From Clostridiaceae bacterium (GTDB lineage Bacteria > Bacillota > Clostridia > Lachnospirales > Lachnospiraceae), in the NCBI GenBank assembly GCA_902362865.1, contig CABIYE010000010.1:45930-101105 (forward strand): a DNA stretch of 55,176 bases. Reading direction: 5' to 3'. Below, one piece after another: positions 35,701 to 50,700 of this stretch (position 1 is the stretch's first letter; every line of letters begins with the position of its first letter). Made by a program: the position numbers and the translations under genes. The notes below the pieces were generated by a model, which had not been told where the DNA came from, did no database searches, and saw nothing but the letters and a program-made list of their open reading frames with translations.

Positions 35701-38700
35701 ATGCCACCAGTTGCACTCTGTTTTTCTGCAGTTCCGGCATCGGAGCGCGGATCAGTTCATCTCCCACCCAGATCATTCCGAATGCGTCCAGGAGCCTTGT
35801 GTCATAATATGGCTTGATATCTCTGTACTCCTCTTTCTTCTCTCCGGAGAGAATCATGTCAAACCATTTTCGTTTTATTGGTAATATCAGCATCTTGTCC
35901 TCCTAGTTGAATGGAATATTGTCCTCAATGCCGTCCGGAATGTTCATGAATCCATCTCCAGCATCTGCAGGTTGTGGAACCGGTGCATTTCCGTCTCTTT
36001 TGCTTTCTGCGAACTCCTGCTCCTCCAGGACTACCTCAGTGGTATAGATCTTTCTGCCCTCTCTGTTGGTGTAGCTCCCTGTCTGGATTCTTCCAGAAAT
36101 TGCCACCTGCATTCCCTGGCGAAACCATTTCTCTGCAAACTCCGCCGCCTTACCGAACGCCACACACGGAACAAAATCCGCTGTCGGTTCATTGTCTCTC
36201 TTGAATCTCCTGTTGACTGCCAGTGTGTACCTGGCAACTGCTGTGGAATTGTCTCCTGCTGAGTATCGCACCTCTGGATCTCGTGTGAGACGTCCCATCA
36301 AAATGACCTTATTCACTCTTTTTTCTCCTTTTCACTACCTGTGTGTTTCTGATCCGGATTGCTCTCTGTGTTCCCGGTTCTGCATCGGTCTCCAGAATGC
36401 CCTCATCAATCATGTCAATGAGGTGTCTGTGCACTGTTGTTCCGGATATTCCCACAGCCTCTGCTATCTCTTTGTTGCTTGGCGCATATACGTGCTTTGT
36501 TATGTATGCACCGATGAATCTATAGATTTCTTCCCGGATTGCCCTATATTCCTTTGTGCTTCTCATGCTGCTGCCCTCCTACATCCAAACGCCCACCAGA
36601 GACGGCACGTCCGCCGTCCCTCTTGGAATGAATGTCATGGCCGTATGCTCTTTGATATCTGTTTCTATTTCTTCCAGTGTTTCTTTGACCATGATTGTGT
36701 CTGTTGCTCTGTCCAGTTCGTAGATTCTGGCCACGTATTTGTCCTGGAAATCGTCCGGATGACCGTATACCGCTACAAATGGGACTTTCAGACCAGAGAA
36801 ATCTACCTCTCTGATACTCTCCACCCTTTTCTCCTGCACTTCTTTCTCCTTTCTGACAGGGTTCTGGCCACTACCACCGGCGGCTCCTCTGTCTCTATGA
36901 CTGGTCTGCTGTATTTCTTTCCCATATCTTCAAACACTCTGGCCATGCTCTCCGCAACTCTTTGGAGTGCTTTGAACATTTCTGCGGCTGCACTTCTCAG
37001 ATTGTTCGCTATTCTTTCAATATCCTCTGGTGTGAGGTTGTTGTATATCTTCATTGCCTCTATTTCCTCTGGCGTGTACACTGCTACCGCTGTTTTTGGG
37101 GGATTGTGACCGTGGATCTTTTTATACTGTTTCTTTGCCTGTCGTTTGTTCATTTTGTTCTCGGAATCTTTTGCAGGTTCTCGCTCGTCCGTTTCTCACT
37201 TCCGATGGTCTGAGTATCCTGCATATTCCTTTCTTCCCTCCTCTCGGCCCTTTTCTGATTTCTTTATAGTTTTCACATTCTTCACAATGTCGTTTCTTCT
37301 CGTCTATATCCTGCCTTGTTAGCCTCGCATACTCATTCATGATTTTCTGCAATGTACAATTCTCACACTCTTTTTCACATCCGTTCTCGCATGGCATATC
37401 TACATAGTCAACTTCCTCAGTTCCTCCACTCGTTACCGGATTTGTAAACGTGCAATACTCTCTTGGCACATACATATCTCCGTAAACTCTTGTCATCTTT
37501 ATCATCTTGCGTCCTCCATCGGCTTTCCGAACCGGTCAACCTTTTCACTGAGCCATTTGCACAAATTCCATATATTTTCCAGATCTGTCACTAGCAACCG
37601 GTGGCTCTTGTATTCATCAGCCATATATTCCGCCATTCCCTGCTCTGACAGCCTGTCCATGTACTCTTTTCTGGTACCATATACCGCCTCTATGACTTCT
37701 GTTTCTTCTGTCTGCTCTCTCTCGGCCGTTTCCGGTTCAGATTCTGCTGTTTGATTTTCTGCGTCTGAGCTTTTATTTTCTCCGATTTCATCATCCTCAA
37801 CCTCCTCTTTTTCTAGTGTTTCCGTGGATTTTTGCGCGGGCGCAATTTCCTCTCTCTGGCTCTGCGCTCCTGTCTGTTCATCGGTCCTCTCTGCAGGTTC
37901 TTCACAATCTGCTTGGCCGCTTTCTTCTCCATCGGTGTCATCTTCCTCTTGTCCTGTTCCTGCTTCATCAGCTGCTCCATGATCTTCCATGCCTCCTTTC
38001 TCAATCTCCTGGACATCATCAGCGCCAGTTTCTCCAACTGCTCCACCGTCATCCTCTGGCTTAGGAGCTTTTGTTGCATTTTCTTCTCTTCCTGGCTCAT
38101 CGGCCGTATCCTGTACTGTGCTTTCTTCATCATCCGCTCCTCCAAAATGGTTCTGCCAGGTCTTAGTCCCTGCTGCCGTATCATCGAAAATCTCCCTTGT
38201 CAGCTGATAGAACTCCCACCAGGTCATATCCTTTGGCGTATCTCCGAATTTCTTAAATGTGACACGGTTTTCATACATCATCATGAAATACAGTCCTTTT
38301 TTGTATGAACGGTTTCCGGCCGGATTTACTATTTCAATGAATCTGTTGATTGTCTGCTCATCAAACTCCTCGCCATATACTGCATTGAGTATGAGTTCAT
38401 TTTCCTGATAGAACTTTTCGACCAGCTGACTGATATCATCAGCCACGCCTGCTGCCGGTTCGGTTTTGTTAAACCTTTTCAGCTCTCTGATATCCTCTCT
38501 GGACGTTTCCGGTTGAATCATCTGTCTGTCAGCGTCTGGCAGTTTCAGCATCTCCTCCAACTGGCTCCTGCCCAGTTCTGCATATTCCGGCCTGAGCTGT
38601 TCGGAATATCCGTCAATAGAATACTCCCGGTTGATGCTCATAAACCTGCTTGTGATAGACGGTCCCAGGCCATACTCGGCCTGAGCAAATTCCGCTATGC

Positions 38701-41700
38701 TTTTGTATCCGTCCTGTTCGTAGAGCTTCTGATCGTCAATCTGTCTCAGAGCGTATCCGATCCGGACAAAACTCTGTTTCACTCCCAGGAGTTCCTGTTT
38801 CAATTTCTGTTTCATCTGTACCCAGTCATCCAGGGTCATCTGCACATATTCCATCTTTACCTCCTTACGCTATGGCCGCCGTCTGGATTGTTTCCGTCAG
38901 CGTTCCTGTTTTCAGTTTCATCAGCCAGTTGTTCAGCCATGACTGCATATTCTTTTCATCTGGTTTTTTGTCCTTGTCCCCGTACCACTGCAATATCCTT
39001 GGATTTTTTGCGTCTATCTCAACCGTGATGTACGGAATGTCCGGCTCTGCTTTGAATCTCAGCATCAAAATATATGTCTCTCCTTTGTTATGTCTGCCCA
39101 GGTACATATTTCCTCCCACGCAATGATGGAGCAGGCGCCCCTCCATGACAATTTCCTCTGCTGATCTGGCTGGTCTGATGATATATTTATCATCTTCGTA
39201 GAGATATTTATTTCTGAGTCCTCTGTAAACGCGCCGAATCTCTGGATAACGCTCTGCCACCTCTTTGAGGTGTTTGTCCATTTCTTCTTTGTTGGTTTCC
39301 ATGACCATTTTGTTATGTTCCGCCTCTAAGTCCTGTGGCTGTTGATATACCGTGTTGTTGAGGTCGTATCCCAGGTTTATTCTCATGCTCAGATAGTCTG
39401 CATAGGTTGTGGCCGTGTGTCTGATTCTGGCTAAAGCACTGCTGCACTCTGTCCCATACTTACAGCCAGCGTATTTCTCTATACGGTTGAGTAATTTTTG
39501 CAATGTCATGTATCTGGTGGCCGTTTCCACCTGTGTTCCACTCAAATCCGTTTCTGCCAGATGCTCCACCTGTTCATCCGTCCAGTTCTGTCCCTGGCGT
39601 TTCTCCATCTGCATGACTCCCAGTAGGTGTGTGTCTCCTTTCTTTCTGATGAGCTGCTTTACTCTTTCCTTTCGGATTCCCAGGAACTGATCCGGCCGTC
39701 TTGCATTCTCATCAGCAACAATGCCGTAGTAACATTTGACCAGTTTTTCTACCACATCGGTCAGTCCCATTTTTACCAGAACCTCAATCTGTGGCGTCTG
39801 ACTGTAACGCTCCAGGTAGTTAATCGGATTGACCTCCCTGACGTTCTTTGCATATTCCTGTAATGCACTGTACTGGAATATTGTCCCTTTCATTTCTTCG
39901 TATGTCTCTGACATGATCAGACCGGCACTGATAGGGATATTTGCCATTCCATACAAATTGCAGTCATCCCAGAAATCTTTCCCCATGTACGGATCATGTT
40001 TGTGATAGTCTATCTGGACTTTTTTCCCTGGCTCAAAATATGCTCTCGCAATCTCCACTCCGGAGAGTTCTTCACTTGCGTTGTACATCTCCGGACCTTT
40101 ATCCCCACAAATGAATCCTAGTGTCCACTTTTTCCCAACTTCCACATAACGCATGACCATTCCGTTTTCTTTGTACTTCTGTCCCAGGAATAGATAGATA
40201 TATTTGTCATGAGTGCCTTTCACTTTTCCCTGGCACTTGTACTCTCCACGCGCTCCGCACATTGGACAGGTGCCATAGTGCCCCTCTCTCGGTTCTTCCG
40301 TCCATCTCTGGAACTGGCTTTCGTAGGAAATTCCGCTTTTCCATCTCGCATCTGTAACTCCTCCGCACTTGCTGCAGGCTATATGTGCCCAGCAACCATG
40401 CTTTTTGTAATACAGATAATGCTGATTGTGAAAATACAATCTGTCAGCTCTGTCCAGGATCTCTTTCTCCGGCAGTTCTTTGGTGTGCGCCATTCTATCT
40501 GCCAGTGCCTCCTGGCGGCGCATATACACCTTGTGTTCTCTGTTCCGTCTTGCCGTTGTTACAATATCGTCCTCATGTTTGTATATGTATTCCCACCAGT
40601 GCTCCTCGTTGTATACGTTGGCTTTGCAGAACTTCTTTATCCTTTCCAGATCCTCTGTGCTCTGGAGTATATTTTCTTTTTTCTCCTGCTCCCATGTGGG
40701 ATGTTCTTCTCCCCATATCACTCGGCCATAACAGCTGTCCGGCTTTATTTTCTGCCTCGTCCATTCTTCCTTTTCCGGCCAATATGTGCCGAAATCCTTT
40801 TTTGTGAGCACGATCCGCACCATCGGTATTTCTTTTGATTCTTTTTTGTTCCTGTATACCTCCAGGAAAAGATGCTTTTCGTGTCCAACAATCTCGACCG
40901 CCGTGACACCAATGTATTTGACATCTTTCTTTCTGCTGGTTTTCTTTAACCCGAAATACGGTATTTTTTCAATCGCTTTCTTTTTCATCCGTCCCACCTA
41001 CTTTCCCATGTAGTAGTCCGTGATGATCTGCTTTGCTCTGGCCATGCCTGGAATCCCCAGTGTGACCTTTCCTGCAGATACGCCTGCTGCCTTGATGATA
41101 TCCTTGTCCACGGTCTGCTGATTCTTGAACGACCACATCAAAAGCGCTGCTATGCAGCCTTTCAGTGACTTTCCTTTTTTCCTGACATTGAATGCCAGCA
41201 ACTCATTTTCCATGCACTGGCCTCTCAGGTACTCCACCCAGTCCTCCATGATTTCTTTCGGTTTCAGTTCTGCCACCTCAACGTCAATCTTTCCCAGTGC
41301 CGCTGTCAGCTGATCGCACAGTACCGGAATTTCTCCCTGCAGATACATATCCACGAAATCACTCTGGATTCCGTTCTCCTTTGCCATGGCTTTCAGTGAC
41401 TCTGTATCTCCCTCATTGAACAGATTCTCTGCAAGCTCATTGATTTCTCCAAAAGAATTGAGTTCTCCAAACTTCTCAAACATGTCTATTCCTCCTTTTT
41501 TCCAAATTTCATGCCCAGCTTTTTTCCATCTTCCAGGATTCTCTGCATCTCTGCCTCATACTCTCCAGCGCTCTGCACTGGTGCAAACGTCATTTTTGTA
41601 CCGTTCTTTGTCGGTTTTCCCATTTTCTGTAGTACCGCGCCTTTTGTCTGGAGTTCGTCCAGTCTGATGCAGATGACTGTGATCTGGTATATTCTCTCTT

Positions 41701-44700
41701 TTTCATCGAACAGCTTTTTTTGTCATTTTGGGAAACATCAGCTGATATTTCATGATCGTGATCTTGTGTTCCATCATTGTCCCTCTTTCGCTTTTCTATT
41801 TCTCCCTGCAGCCAGCCGGTGTATTCATGCTTTCCCGGCTCTGTCAGTATGAGATGCCTGTTTGACAGTCTCCATATCTCCATCCACTCCTGCTGATTGG
41901 CCACTGGTTTCCTCTTACTTGTCAGAAACTCATTCCCGGCCCATATTGCCAGGTTGCGCTCCAGCATATTGAGAACGAAATCATCCTCTGTACAGATGCA
42001 GACCTCACAGGACTGGTTGAACCTGTCCAGGGCTTTTGCCAGTGCTGTCAGTACGGTCTGATGATATGTCCCTGTTATCTTTCCAAAACCCTCACGGGTT
42101 ACTGCCTGGCCGGAGACCATTACCTCCAGCACATATCCATAGTGTTTCTCTGTTGCTTTCGGAGAGGAGCTGTCTGTCTCTATGTAGATTTTTACCTGCT
42201 GCATTTTATTCCCGCCTCCTTTTCAACCGAATCATGGTATATCTCCGGTATTTGTACCCCGTTACCGGATTGATACCCTCATGGATCTTGGCAATGTAAT
42301 ATCCTTTTTTGGGTTTTGGTTCTTCTTTCCATCTTCGGAGCTTGTCAACCTTTGGCTCCGGCAATGGCATATTGCGACTCGTGTTATAACTTGCCTCGCT
42401 GAGTCTCGGTTTTCCCGGTTTCCCGTCTTTCTTCTCCTCAGTGGTATGCTCATCCTTGGTCATGTAGTTGGCTAGCTTTGTGAAATCCTCGTCATAGTAT
42501 TTGCTATTCTTGATTTCAATGGACCAGGTTCCTCCCTTTGTCCATGCCTTTGTGATGATACTGGCTGTGTCTCCAATCTCATTGATGACCAGATGAATGT
42601 GCCAGGCTCCCTTTGTGCCTCTCTCTATGTTTCTTATCCAGAAAACCTCATATCCTCGCTTTTTGAACTCACGTCTCACGTATCTCATGGCTTTCTGAAA
42701 ATCTTTCAATGCCGCCTGCATATCTGGTGGCCTGTTTCTCACTTCATAGGTCCATGTCGCAAAGATGTCTCCCTCATGGAAATACTCCAGCATTCTCTGT
42801 CTGCACCTCTTGGCTTTGTTCTGAGCATTGACCGCCCTCATCTGTTCCTCTGTCGGTTTGGCTCTCTTTGCCCTCCCTGTTCCAGGACCTCCATACCTGC
42901 CATCATGGAACTCCTCTACATCAATGACATCTCCCTGTCTGAACCTGTATCTTTTTCTCTTAACCATAGTCTCTGTGTCCTATCTTTAATATCTTTATCA
43001 AGTCCGAACGGGGTCAGCTCATGCCCCGTTTTTCTTGACTTTTTCGGCCCACAATGGTACTATGATTCTAGGTTATTCACGTTTATTGTGAACCGGCTGG
43101 CGTCTCCGAAACGTCAGCTTTTTTATTGCTCAAATTACTGCCTCCACGGTTACTCCGAACTCTTTCGCTACCTGTTCGGCATATTCCCGGCATTCTTCCA
43201 GACTTCCGGATCTGCAGATCATATATCCAACCTCTCCGGATGGAAATGTCACAGGTCCGCTCCATCTGATAATCTTCACAGGATTTTCTCCCATTACATG
43301 TCTACTCATTGATTTATCCTTTCGGCGGTGCTCTTATCATGTTGACCGCTCTCCTTTGTTCGGCTCTTGTATACCGTGTTTGCCTTTTCACATTAAAAAG
43401 GACGAAAACCTGTTGAACATCCACACTCTCTCTGGTTTGGAGTGACCACCGCCATTTTTTCACGGTACCTATGCGCCAGCTGTTGGCTTGCTGTGCATAT
43501 TCGCGGATGCCTTTCCGCGGATTGCGCTCTGCCGGAATCGGACCGGCCTATGGACTGCCCATGCAGAAAGCGCTCTTTCTTTTTCTCATTATTTCCGTTT
43601 TGCCATTACCAGTGCGATCACTACCACTGTTAGTGCACCCAGAAAAGCTCCTGCTGCCATTCCACTCAGGAAAATCCCTACTCCTCCCATGGCTCATCCT
43701 CCTCATCTTCATCATCATATAAATCCATCTCATCAAAAGCTCCGTTTGCGGCCATGAACATTGTCAGCCACCCCCCACCGATCACAACCATGCAGACCTG
43801 CACCGGATACCAGTCCGGTCCCCATTCTGACATCTCCGTGATCCCGACTCCGCACAATACTAGGTATGCCGCCATGATTGCCATGGCCGTCAAAATCCAT
43901 CCTCTGATTTTTCCAGCGATTCTCCGCATCTTTCGTCTCTGTTTTCTGTTCATCTTTTCTCCTTTTTGCGCCCGCGCAATTAGATTTCTCTCTGTGCTTT
44001 TTCTGCACTATACGTTTCTTTAGTGGCTCCGCATCGTGTAAATTCTTTATAGATCGTATCTCTATGAACGCCGATCTCATTGGCTATATCAGCCACTTTT
44101 TTTCCAGCCTTGCTCATTCTCTCAATAATCACTCTGTCCTCATACCGGAGTCTCTTTGTCTTTTTTCTTGCCACTATGTTCACATCCTTTCCGAAAATAA
44201 AATAAGCGTGCAAGAGCTTGTTTTTCACTCTTGCACGCTTTCTTTTTCTCGCCGTAAATAAAAAAAGAAATCCGGCAAGAGATTTTTCTATCTCTTGTCG
44301 AATTTCATTCTACAATTTATCTGATTTCTGGTATTTTTTGTCTATTTTTCTGCCCCCGTGATGCTTTATTGATATTACATTCCTCTATCAAATGCCGCCG
44401 ATATTAATTCGCTGCTACATCAGATACCATCTTACGCATACTTATAACAGCAAAAACGGCCAGGGCAGATGGATTCCATAAGGCCAATAAGTCCCGCGTC
44501 CATCCTGCTCCGGCCGTGCTCATAATTGACAAAACTCGTGCAGTCCATATCTTTCGCTTTCTTTGCAGTTCCTTATCCTGCGTTGCCATCCTGGTCCTAT
44601 TTCAAAGAACTCTCTGACTGTGGGAAATATATGATTTCTTTCACTTTTCTTCCAGAAACGCATTCTACTAATTGTTCCACGGTAAGGTCATCCTGCTTTT

Positions 44701-47700
44701 TCCCTGCTTTGTAATGGAGCCCATAGCCGCCCCTTATCGTGATCCGCTCCCCAAGGGTCGCACCATTTGGCGACTTTGCCATGTTGCTCTTGTAATTCAT
44801 CCGATGCCCTCCTTAAATTAAGCCCATGAATTCATCTATAAAACTCTTTGCATCGGCATCCAGCTTTATATCATAGGCATGATTGCTTGCACTGTTATAC
44901 AGACCAATGATATCCTCTCTGATGGAAGATGCGTTATTAAATGTATTACAGAGAGGTATCAGTTTCCAGTAAAAAATGGGCTCACCCATGTTTCCGCATA
45001 ATACATCCGGGGAATCATCCACTACATATTTTCTCATATACACGTCATAAAATGTATCTTCGATATTTCCATGATCGGTACCAAAACTAATGCCCATGGA
45101 GAAAATATAAAGTTCTGTTTCCTCATTCAATTTTGCGACAAATCCCGGTCCATCCAGCCATACATACTCCAGCGGGGCTGCCGAAGACCAGATTCTATTT
45201 TTTTTCACGCGCCGGTATGTGTAGTTGTCCTCACTAAACGTATTCTCTTCAATAATCGGGAGATCGTTCCCATTGTCCACATGTTCTGTCTTTCCACACT
45301 CCTTTACTATGAACAATTCACCGTCTCCTCCGGCCATAATCTGGTTCACATATTTCGTGGTAATCGGTTCCCAGCAAAGTTCCGCTGATTCAGTACGGAC
45401 CATCAGCTTATTGATAAACCCCTGCATATACCGGAGATTATCTGCCGTTTTTGCTGCGTTGCCATCCATAAGGAAGTCCACGCTGACTCCCAGATATTTT
45501 GCTACCTTCCATATTAAATCTGCCGATGTCGCGGCTCCATTCCCTTTTTTGGTCAGGCGCGAGATATATCCGGGAGATACTCCGATATCACTTTCCATCT
45601 CTCCAATCTTTATATTTTTCTGCTGAATAATGCTGTTTATATTGTCCATCAATCTCTGAATATCGAATTCTTCCATTGAACTATCCTCCTTTTATTTGAA
45701 TTACTTATATCATATTTTGAATTATAAGTCAATATATTTTTTGTATTTGAATTCAAATATTTTCAATCATTCTTTGTTCTTGAATTTTAGTATTTTTATT
45801 GAATTATATTTCACATTATGTTTTTTCGGGCGGGAATCAATTTTCTGTGTCTCCCGCTGGCAGCCATCCTGCCCCGTTTTATGATACACAAAACGGCTAT
45901 TCATTTTACTGCCGCCGTGGTATACTTCTTAGTAAAAATAGAAACTGAAAGGAAGTACCCGCATGAAATACATAATCTACCGTTTCCCAGATGTCCTTGA
46001 ATTTGACGATGATGATATACACAGCGGCACCCGTAAGGAAAAATGCTGCGACCCGCACCTAAAAGCTGGCATCTCTTATCCTGTCCGCCCGGAACTGGCT
46101 GCCATTGAATACGGTTCCAATATCTACAACGCTGCCGACAGCCTTATCCGTGCCGTCATTGACGAGCTTTCCGGTATGGAAGAATTTTCCCGGTGTACCT
46201 GCGACTGCTATCCCCCCGACCAGCCGCATGTATTAAAATACATGAGCGACATGGATTTCGACTATGAAATGCACGGCGTCGTATATGACTACAGCAAGAC
46301 GGAAAACACTATCATATATTTCGGTGTAAAAGAAGTGGATGAAAATCAATCCTGACCAAACACCGATCACCTTCACATAAAGGAGCACTGCCATGGTTAC
46401 GCAGAAACAGATAAAAGCATGGATACCGGAAGCACTGGCAATCTTCCAAAGATTTATGCCGCCTTTTCCCGGCATGGACACAATACCTATCCCGGAAATC
46501 CATATCGTCAGTGACAAGACCGTATTCCCTACCCGGAAAATGCTCGTTGCAAAATTACGTTCCCGCCAGACGGATATTGACGAGGATCATTACACGTCCA
46601 TCATGGAGATGATCCATGGGGATCTTGGGGATGCCATCCTTATCTGGCAAAAATACATACCTGATCCGCAAAAGATACCTCTTGCGGATGATTATTTCTG
46701 CCACTATCTCTGGCATGAACTGGGTCACTATTATGCCATCCACAATGAATGTCGTTCTGACGACCTGCACCGCTTCAATAATCCGGGTCTTGCAGCAGAA
46801 CGGGCAAAGCAGGAAGGCTACTGGATGTGGTCAGAATTCATTGCAGAGGCTATCGCGTTATATGTAGAAGAACAGCACTGCAGGATCGACAACAAGGAGT
46901 TTTATCACCCGGAGCTTTTAAAGTGGGAGCCAAACGAATGGGGATACCTTGTAGAGAAGCTGCTGAACTTTCTGGAAATGGCCTTCTGCTATTATCCGTC
47001 AACTATTGATGAAGCCGGACTTGCCATGTACTTTGCCACACTCCTGATGGACGATGCGACCAAACGGTATGTAAAGGCCGCCAGCGAAGGAAAGCTGCGT
47101 GTATATGATAAAAGCACCGGCCGCAGCCGTTCTGCGGAACCGGGCAGTATTGAAGCCACCTGCATTTCTGACCAGGCGGAAGCATTTCAGGACACCCTGT
47201 GGCAGATGAAGCGGCTGCTGGAAATACAGCTTCGTAAGGAGAGTTTTTGGGAGATCAATGCCCAATGGCTTGAGGAACTCGGCCAGCATGTCATAGACCT
47301 CATGAATGAGAAAATTGCCTTGTTGGCATCCATGTCCATAGATTAATTCGGACACAATAAACCATCAACCGTTTTCTTACTTTGCGCCCGACAAAGCACC
47401 ATCCTATGTGCATCTAACTTTGTCGGGCGTCTCTCTATCTTTATTCTCTTATCCTTACTTCACCAGTTCTGTCAGCCACGGGACCAGCGGCCTTGCGACC
47501 ACCCTGGCGTTTAGGTAAGCCATCTCCAGAGTCAGGCAGGTGTGTCCCATGTAATAACCGTCCATCACTTCCAACGTCATCACGAGATCCGGCTTTTTCA
47601 TGTTCGTCAGGTAAACCGGGAGAAGATACTGTATCTTCCCTTGGTATCCCTGCGGCACTACAAGCCCCGGTTCCACCACGGCCCGCCGCCTGCCAAGCTC

Positions 47701-50700
47701 CACCGCTGTTTCAAACAAAAGCGGCAGGTTCTTCGCCTTGCGGATCTTCGCCGGAATCCTCTCCAGATTTTCTGTATCCCCTAAGATGTGTTCTACGTTT
47801 ACCCTGATCGGCCAGTCCGGATTAAATCCTGCACCCCGTTTCGCTGTGTAGTAGGAAGGTTTATGCGGCAGAGGCTGTATGTATCTCAGCCACGGTGACA
47901 GTTCGTCACAGAATCCCCGGAAATACCATTCCAGCATGGAATCCTTCTTGTGGTTCCGGTCGAAGAAAGCGTAAATCCCTTTATACCGGCTATTATATAG
48001 CCCGGTATGGAAACAGGCCCTCTCGTTCTCCACATGGAAAAACTGTGCTCCTTTTCTGTCATCTTCTGCTGAATTGAACTCAATGCATTGTTTGCGAAAA
48101 ATCATATGTATATAGCGTTCCAGAATAGGTGTGTCCTGGTTCTTCGTCACATTGGCTGGTTTCTTGAACCGCCACGGCTCCGGGAGAGCTACCCTTGATA
48201 ACTCGTCCAACTGTCCATACCAGTCCGGTACATAAGCAAAATCAAATAAATCTGTCGTCAACATTTCTAAGTCCCCTCCACTTCGGTATCGCATCAACCA
48301 GTTTCATCTGAATCCGTGTCTTTAAATCGCCGTCAACATACTGGTACTCATTGCCCTGCGCGTCCTCGGCCTTCACTGTCGCTAATGTGTTGATATAATC
48401 ATCGTAGTAAATTAGAATTTGATCGAGAGCCTCCCGGTCGCCATTTACAGCGGCGCAGATCAGCTCATATGTAAGTTCATTTTCTTTCATAATGGTTCCT
48501 TTCATGATAGTTTCGTATGGCAGCAAATGCTTTCTGCCGCCAGTTGTAAATTGTCCTTGGCGTAACAGCAAACTGTGCAGCTATCTCAATATCCGTGTAC
48601 CCGTACCAGAAATCCAAAATCAACACCTCCCTTTGTGTTTCCGATAATTTCAGCATGGCATTGTAAAGCCATTCGCTGGTAATCACACAGATGTGGGATT
48701 TCCCCTGCAGGACCAGATGCTCAGACGGATAGACGTCTCCTGCACCTGTGTTTCAAACAGATACTGCATCTTCTCTGTCGCCGTCTGTTCTTATTCTCTT
48801 CTTCTTTTTTCTTCATCCACTGCATTCCTGCACTCGTTCTTCATCACAGTCTTGGCAAAACTATCAAATATAGCAATGATGCAGTCCTTGTCTTTTAAGG
48901 GAGCCGACATGATCGTTCCCCCTTTCTTATGCAGTTTTGAGTGGTCCTTATCGCCTCCTTTGAACTACTAAGACGAATCTGCCCATACAAAACCGGAAAA
49001 GTTTTTCAAAATGTCTAAAAAATTTTTTCTGGATGGCAAAATCGTCTTTTTGTCCCCTTTAACTACTAAGACAGATCTGCCCATGCAAAACCGGAAAGGT
49101 TTTTCAAAATTTTTTCAAAAAATTTTTCCGGGCAGTAGAAATGCCCCTTTTTCCCCTTTAAATAACTAAAACAATTCAGCTTTCCAAAATCGGAAATGAA
49201 AACGGAAATTTTTCACAGACTATATTTTCAATAGAGGCACATAGCAGACACGGAGGGCCTCTGCTCCAATAGAAATCGTGGAATATCGTCAGAAATCGAC
49301 AAAGAAAAGCGCCAGGGAGCTTCTGCTGCTTCCTGACGTGATAGTTCCAGATATGGTAGTAATATGCGATATGGGTATTATTGTAGGTATCAGATACGCA
49401 ATATAATACCTGTCCACAGGTATAAGACTCCGCATCAAATGCTAAGATTTTTTTAATGCTTCACCCGGCCGGAGCCTGTACCCTTTTATAAAAATAATGC
49501 CACCCATGGTTTCCTCCTTACGGCAAACCACAGATAGCAAACACGAATAAGCCCTGCTGCGGGAAGCCGTTTTTTTTATTGGCTCCCCGACAGGACCTTT
49601 ACATATTTATGGACAATATGGTTTTTCTGTTTTTCATTTTCGGTATTATCATACATACTTATCGGTACGATTAGGGAATATGAAACCCCTAATCGGCACG
49701 ATAGAATATATGTGAGGTGAACGATTATGCCGAAAGACACAGAAACACATTTAAGTAACTGCATCCGCACTGCACGGCAGGCATGTGGTCTTACCCAACA
49801 GGAACTGGCAGACCAATGCCATGTAGCCGTTAAAACCATACAGAAGATTGAGAATGGTTCCATGAATCCTTCCTTTGAAATCCTCTGCCCTATTGTGAGG
49901 CGGTTAGGAATTTCAGGCGATGTCCTGTTCCACCCGGAACTTTCCGATGAAGATTTAGATGTAAAGCATCTTATCGGGAAATTCCAGGTATGTCATCCGA
50001 AGGAACGGAAATTCATGCTGAATACCGTAAACTGTATGGCCGAGCAGTTTCTCGCCCAGCACAGCGAGTCCGATGCGGAAAAATCTGAGTGAAACCAGTA
50101 GGACAAGAATTTCTTGTTGCTGCTGGTTTTTCTCGTTATCTGCCATTATAAAACACCGACTTATGAACGAGTTATGGATGAGTTATGAACGGTATAATAT
50201 TTTAAAAATCGTTCGACAGGATACGACAAAAACAAACGGAGCCGATAACCTGAGAGTAATCTCTCAATAGGTTATCGGCTCTGCGTCTTAGCGTCTGGCT
50301 CTTTGATAACAATCACATTCATTTTTCGTACATTGATTAGCGTTTCCTGTTTGCATTTCGGGCAATACAGCGGGAAATTTTCAAGTACCGTATCCTGCTG
50401 TATCTTTAACCTCGTCTTATTGCCACATGACGGGCATAATATCCACTCTTTAAGCTGCATAACATCCCATCCATCCCATCCTACAGTTCATCTTGCACAT
50501 TGAATCATAAGCCCATTAAAATGGCGGAGCCAACAATCTGGCAATCAAAGGTTATCGGCTCTGCGTTGCCCTTTCTTGATCGCATAATTTTTTTCTTTCA
50601 CTAGCGCAGGCTACTTACACCAATAATAACCGCAGCTATACTGGCAATAATGTGACTCACTAAAACCGCAAACCAGATTCCATCCAATCCAAATCCAAAA

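Larger units (their letters stand above)
1322..44337. mobile_element. HK97-type siphoviral prophage carrying a DGR and an inserted recombinase-trio element
   Basis: A contiguous set of phage modules (replication, packaging, head, tail, lysis, repressor/transposase) is read almost entirely on the minus strand. The limits given are the two copies of a 16-bp direct repeat (1322-1337 and 44322-44337) and are provisional. Without the 4.45-kb inserted element the phage would be about 38.6 kb, normal for this morphology. Structural genes look intact; lesions are seen only in small genes near the right end. No tyrosine or serine integrase was found, and an IS30-family transposase sits at the left end. 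Confidence 0.75.
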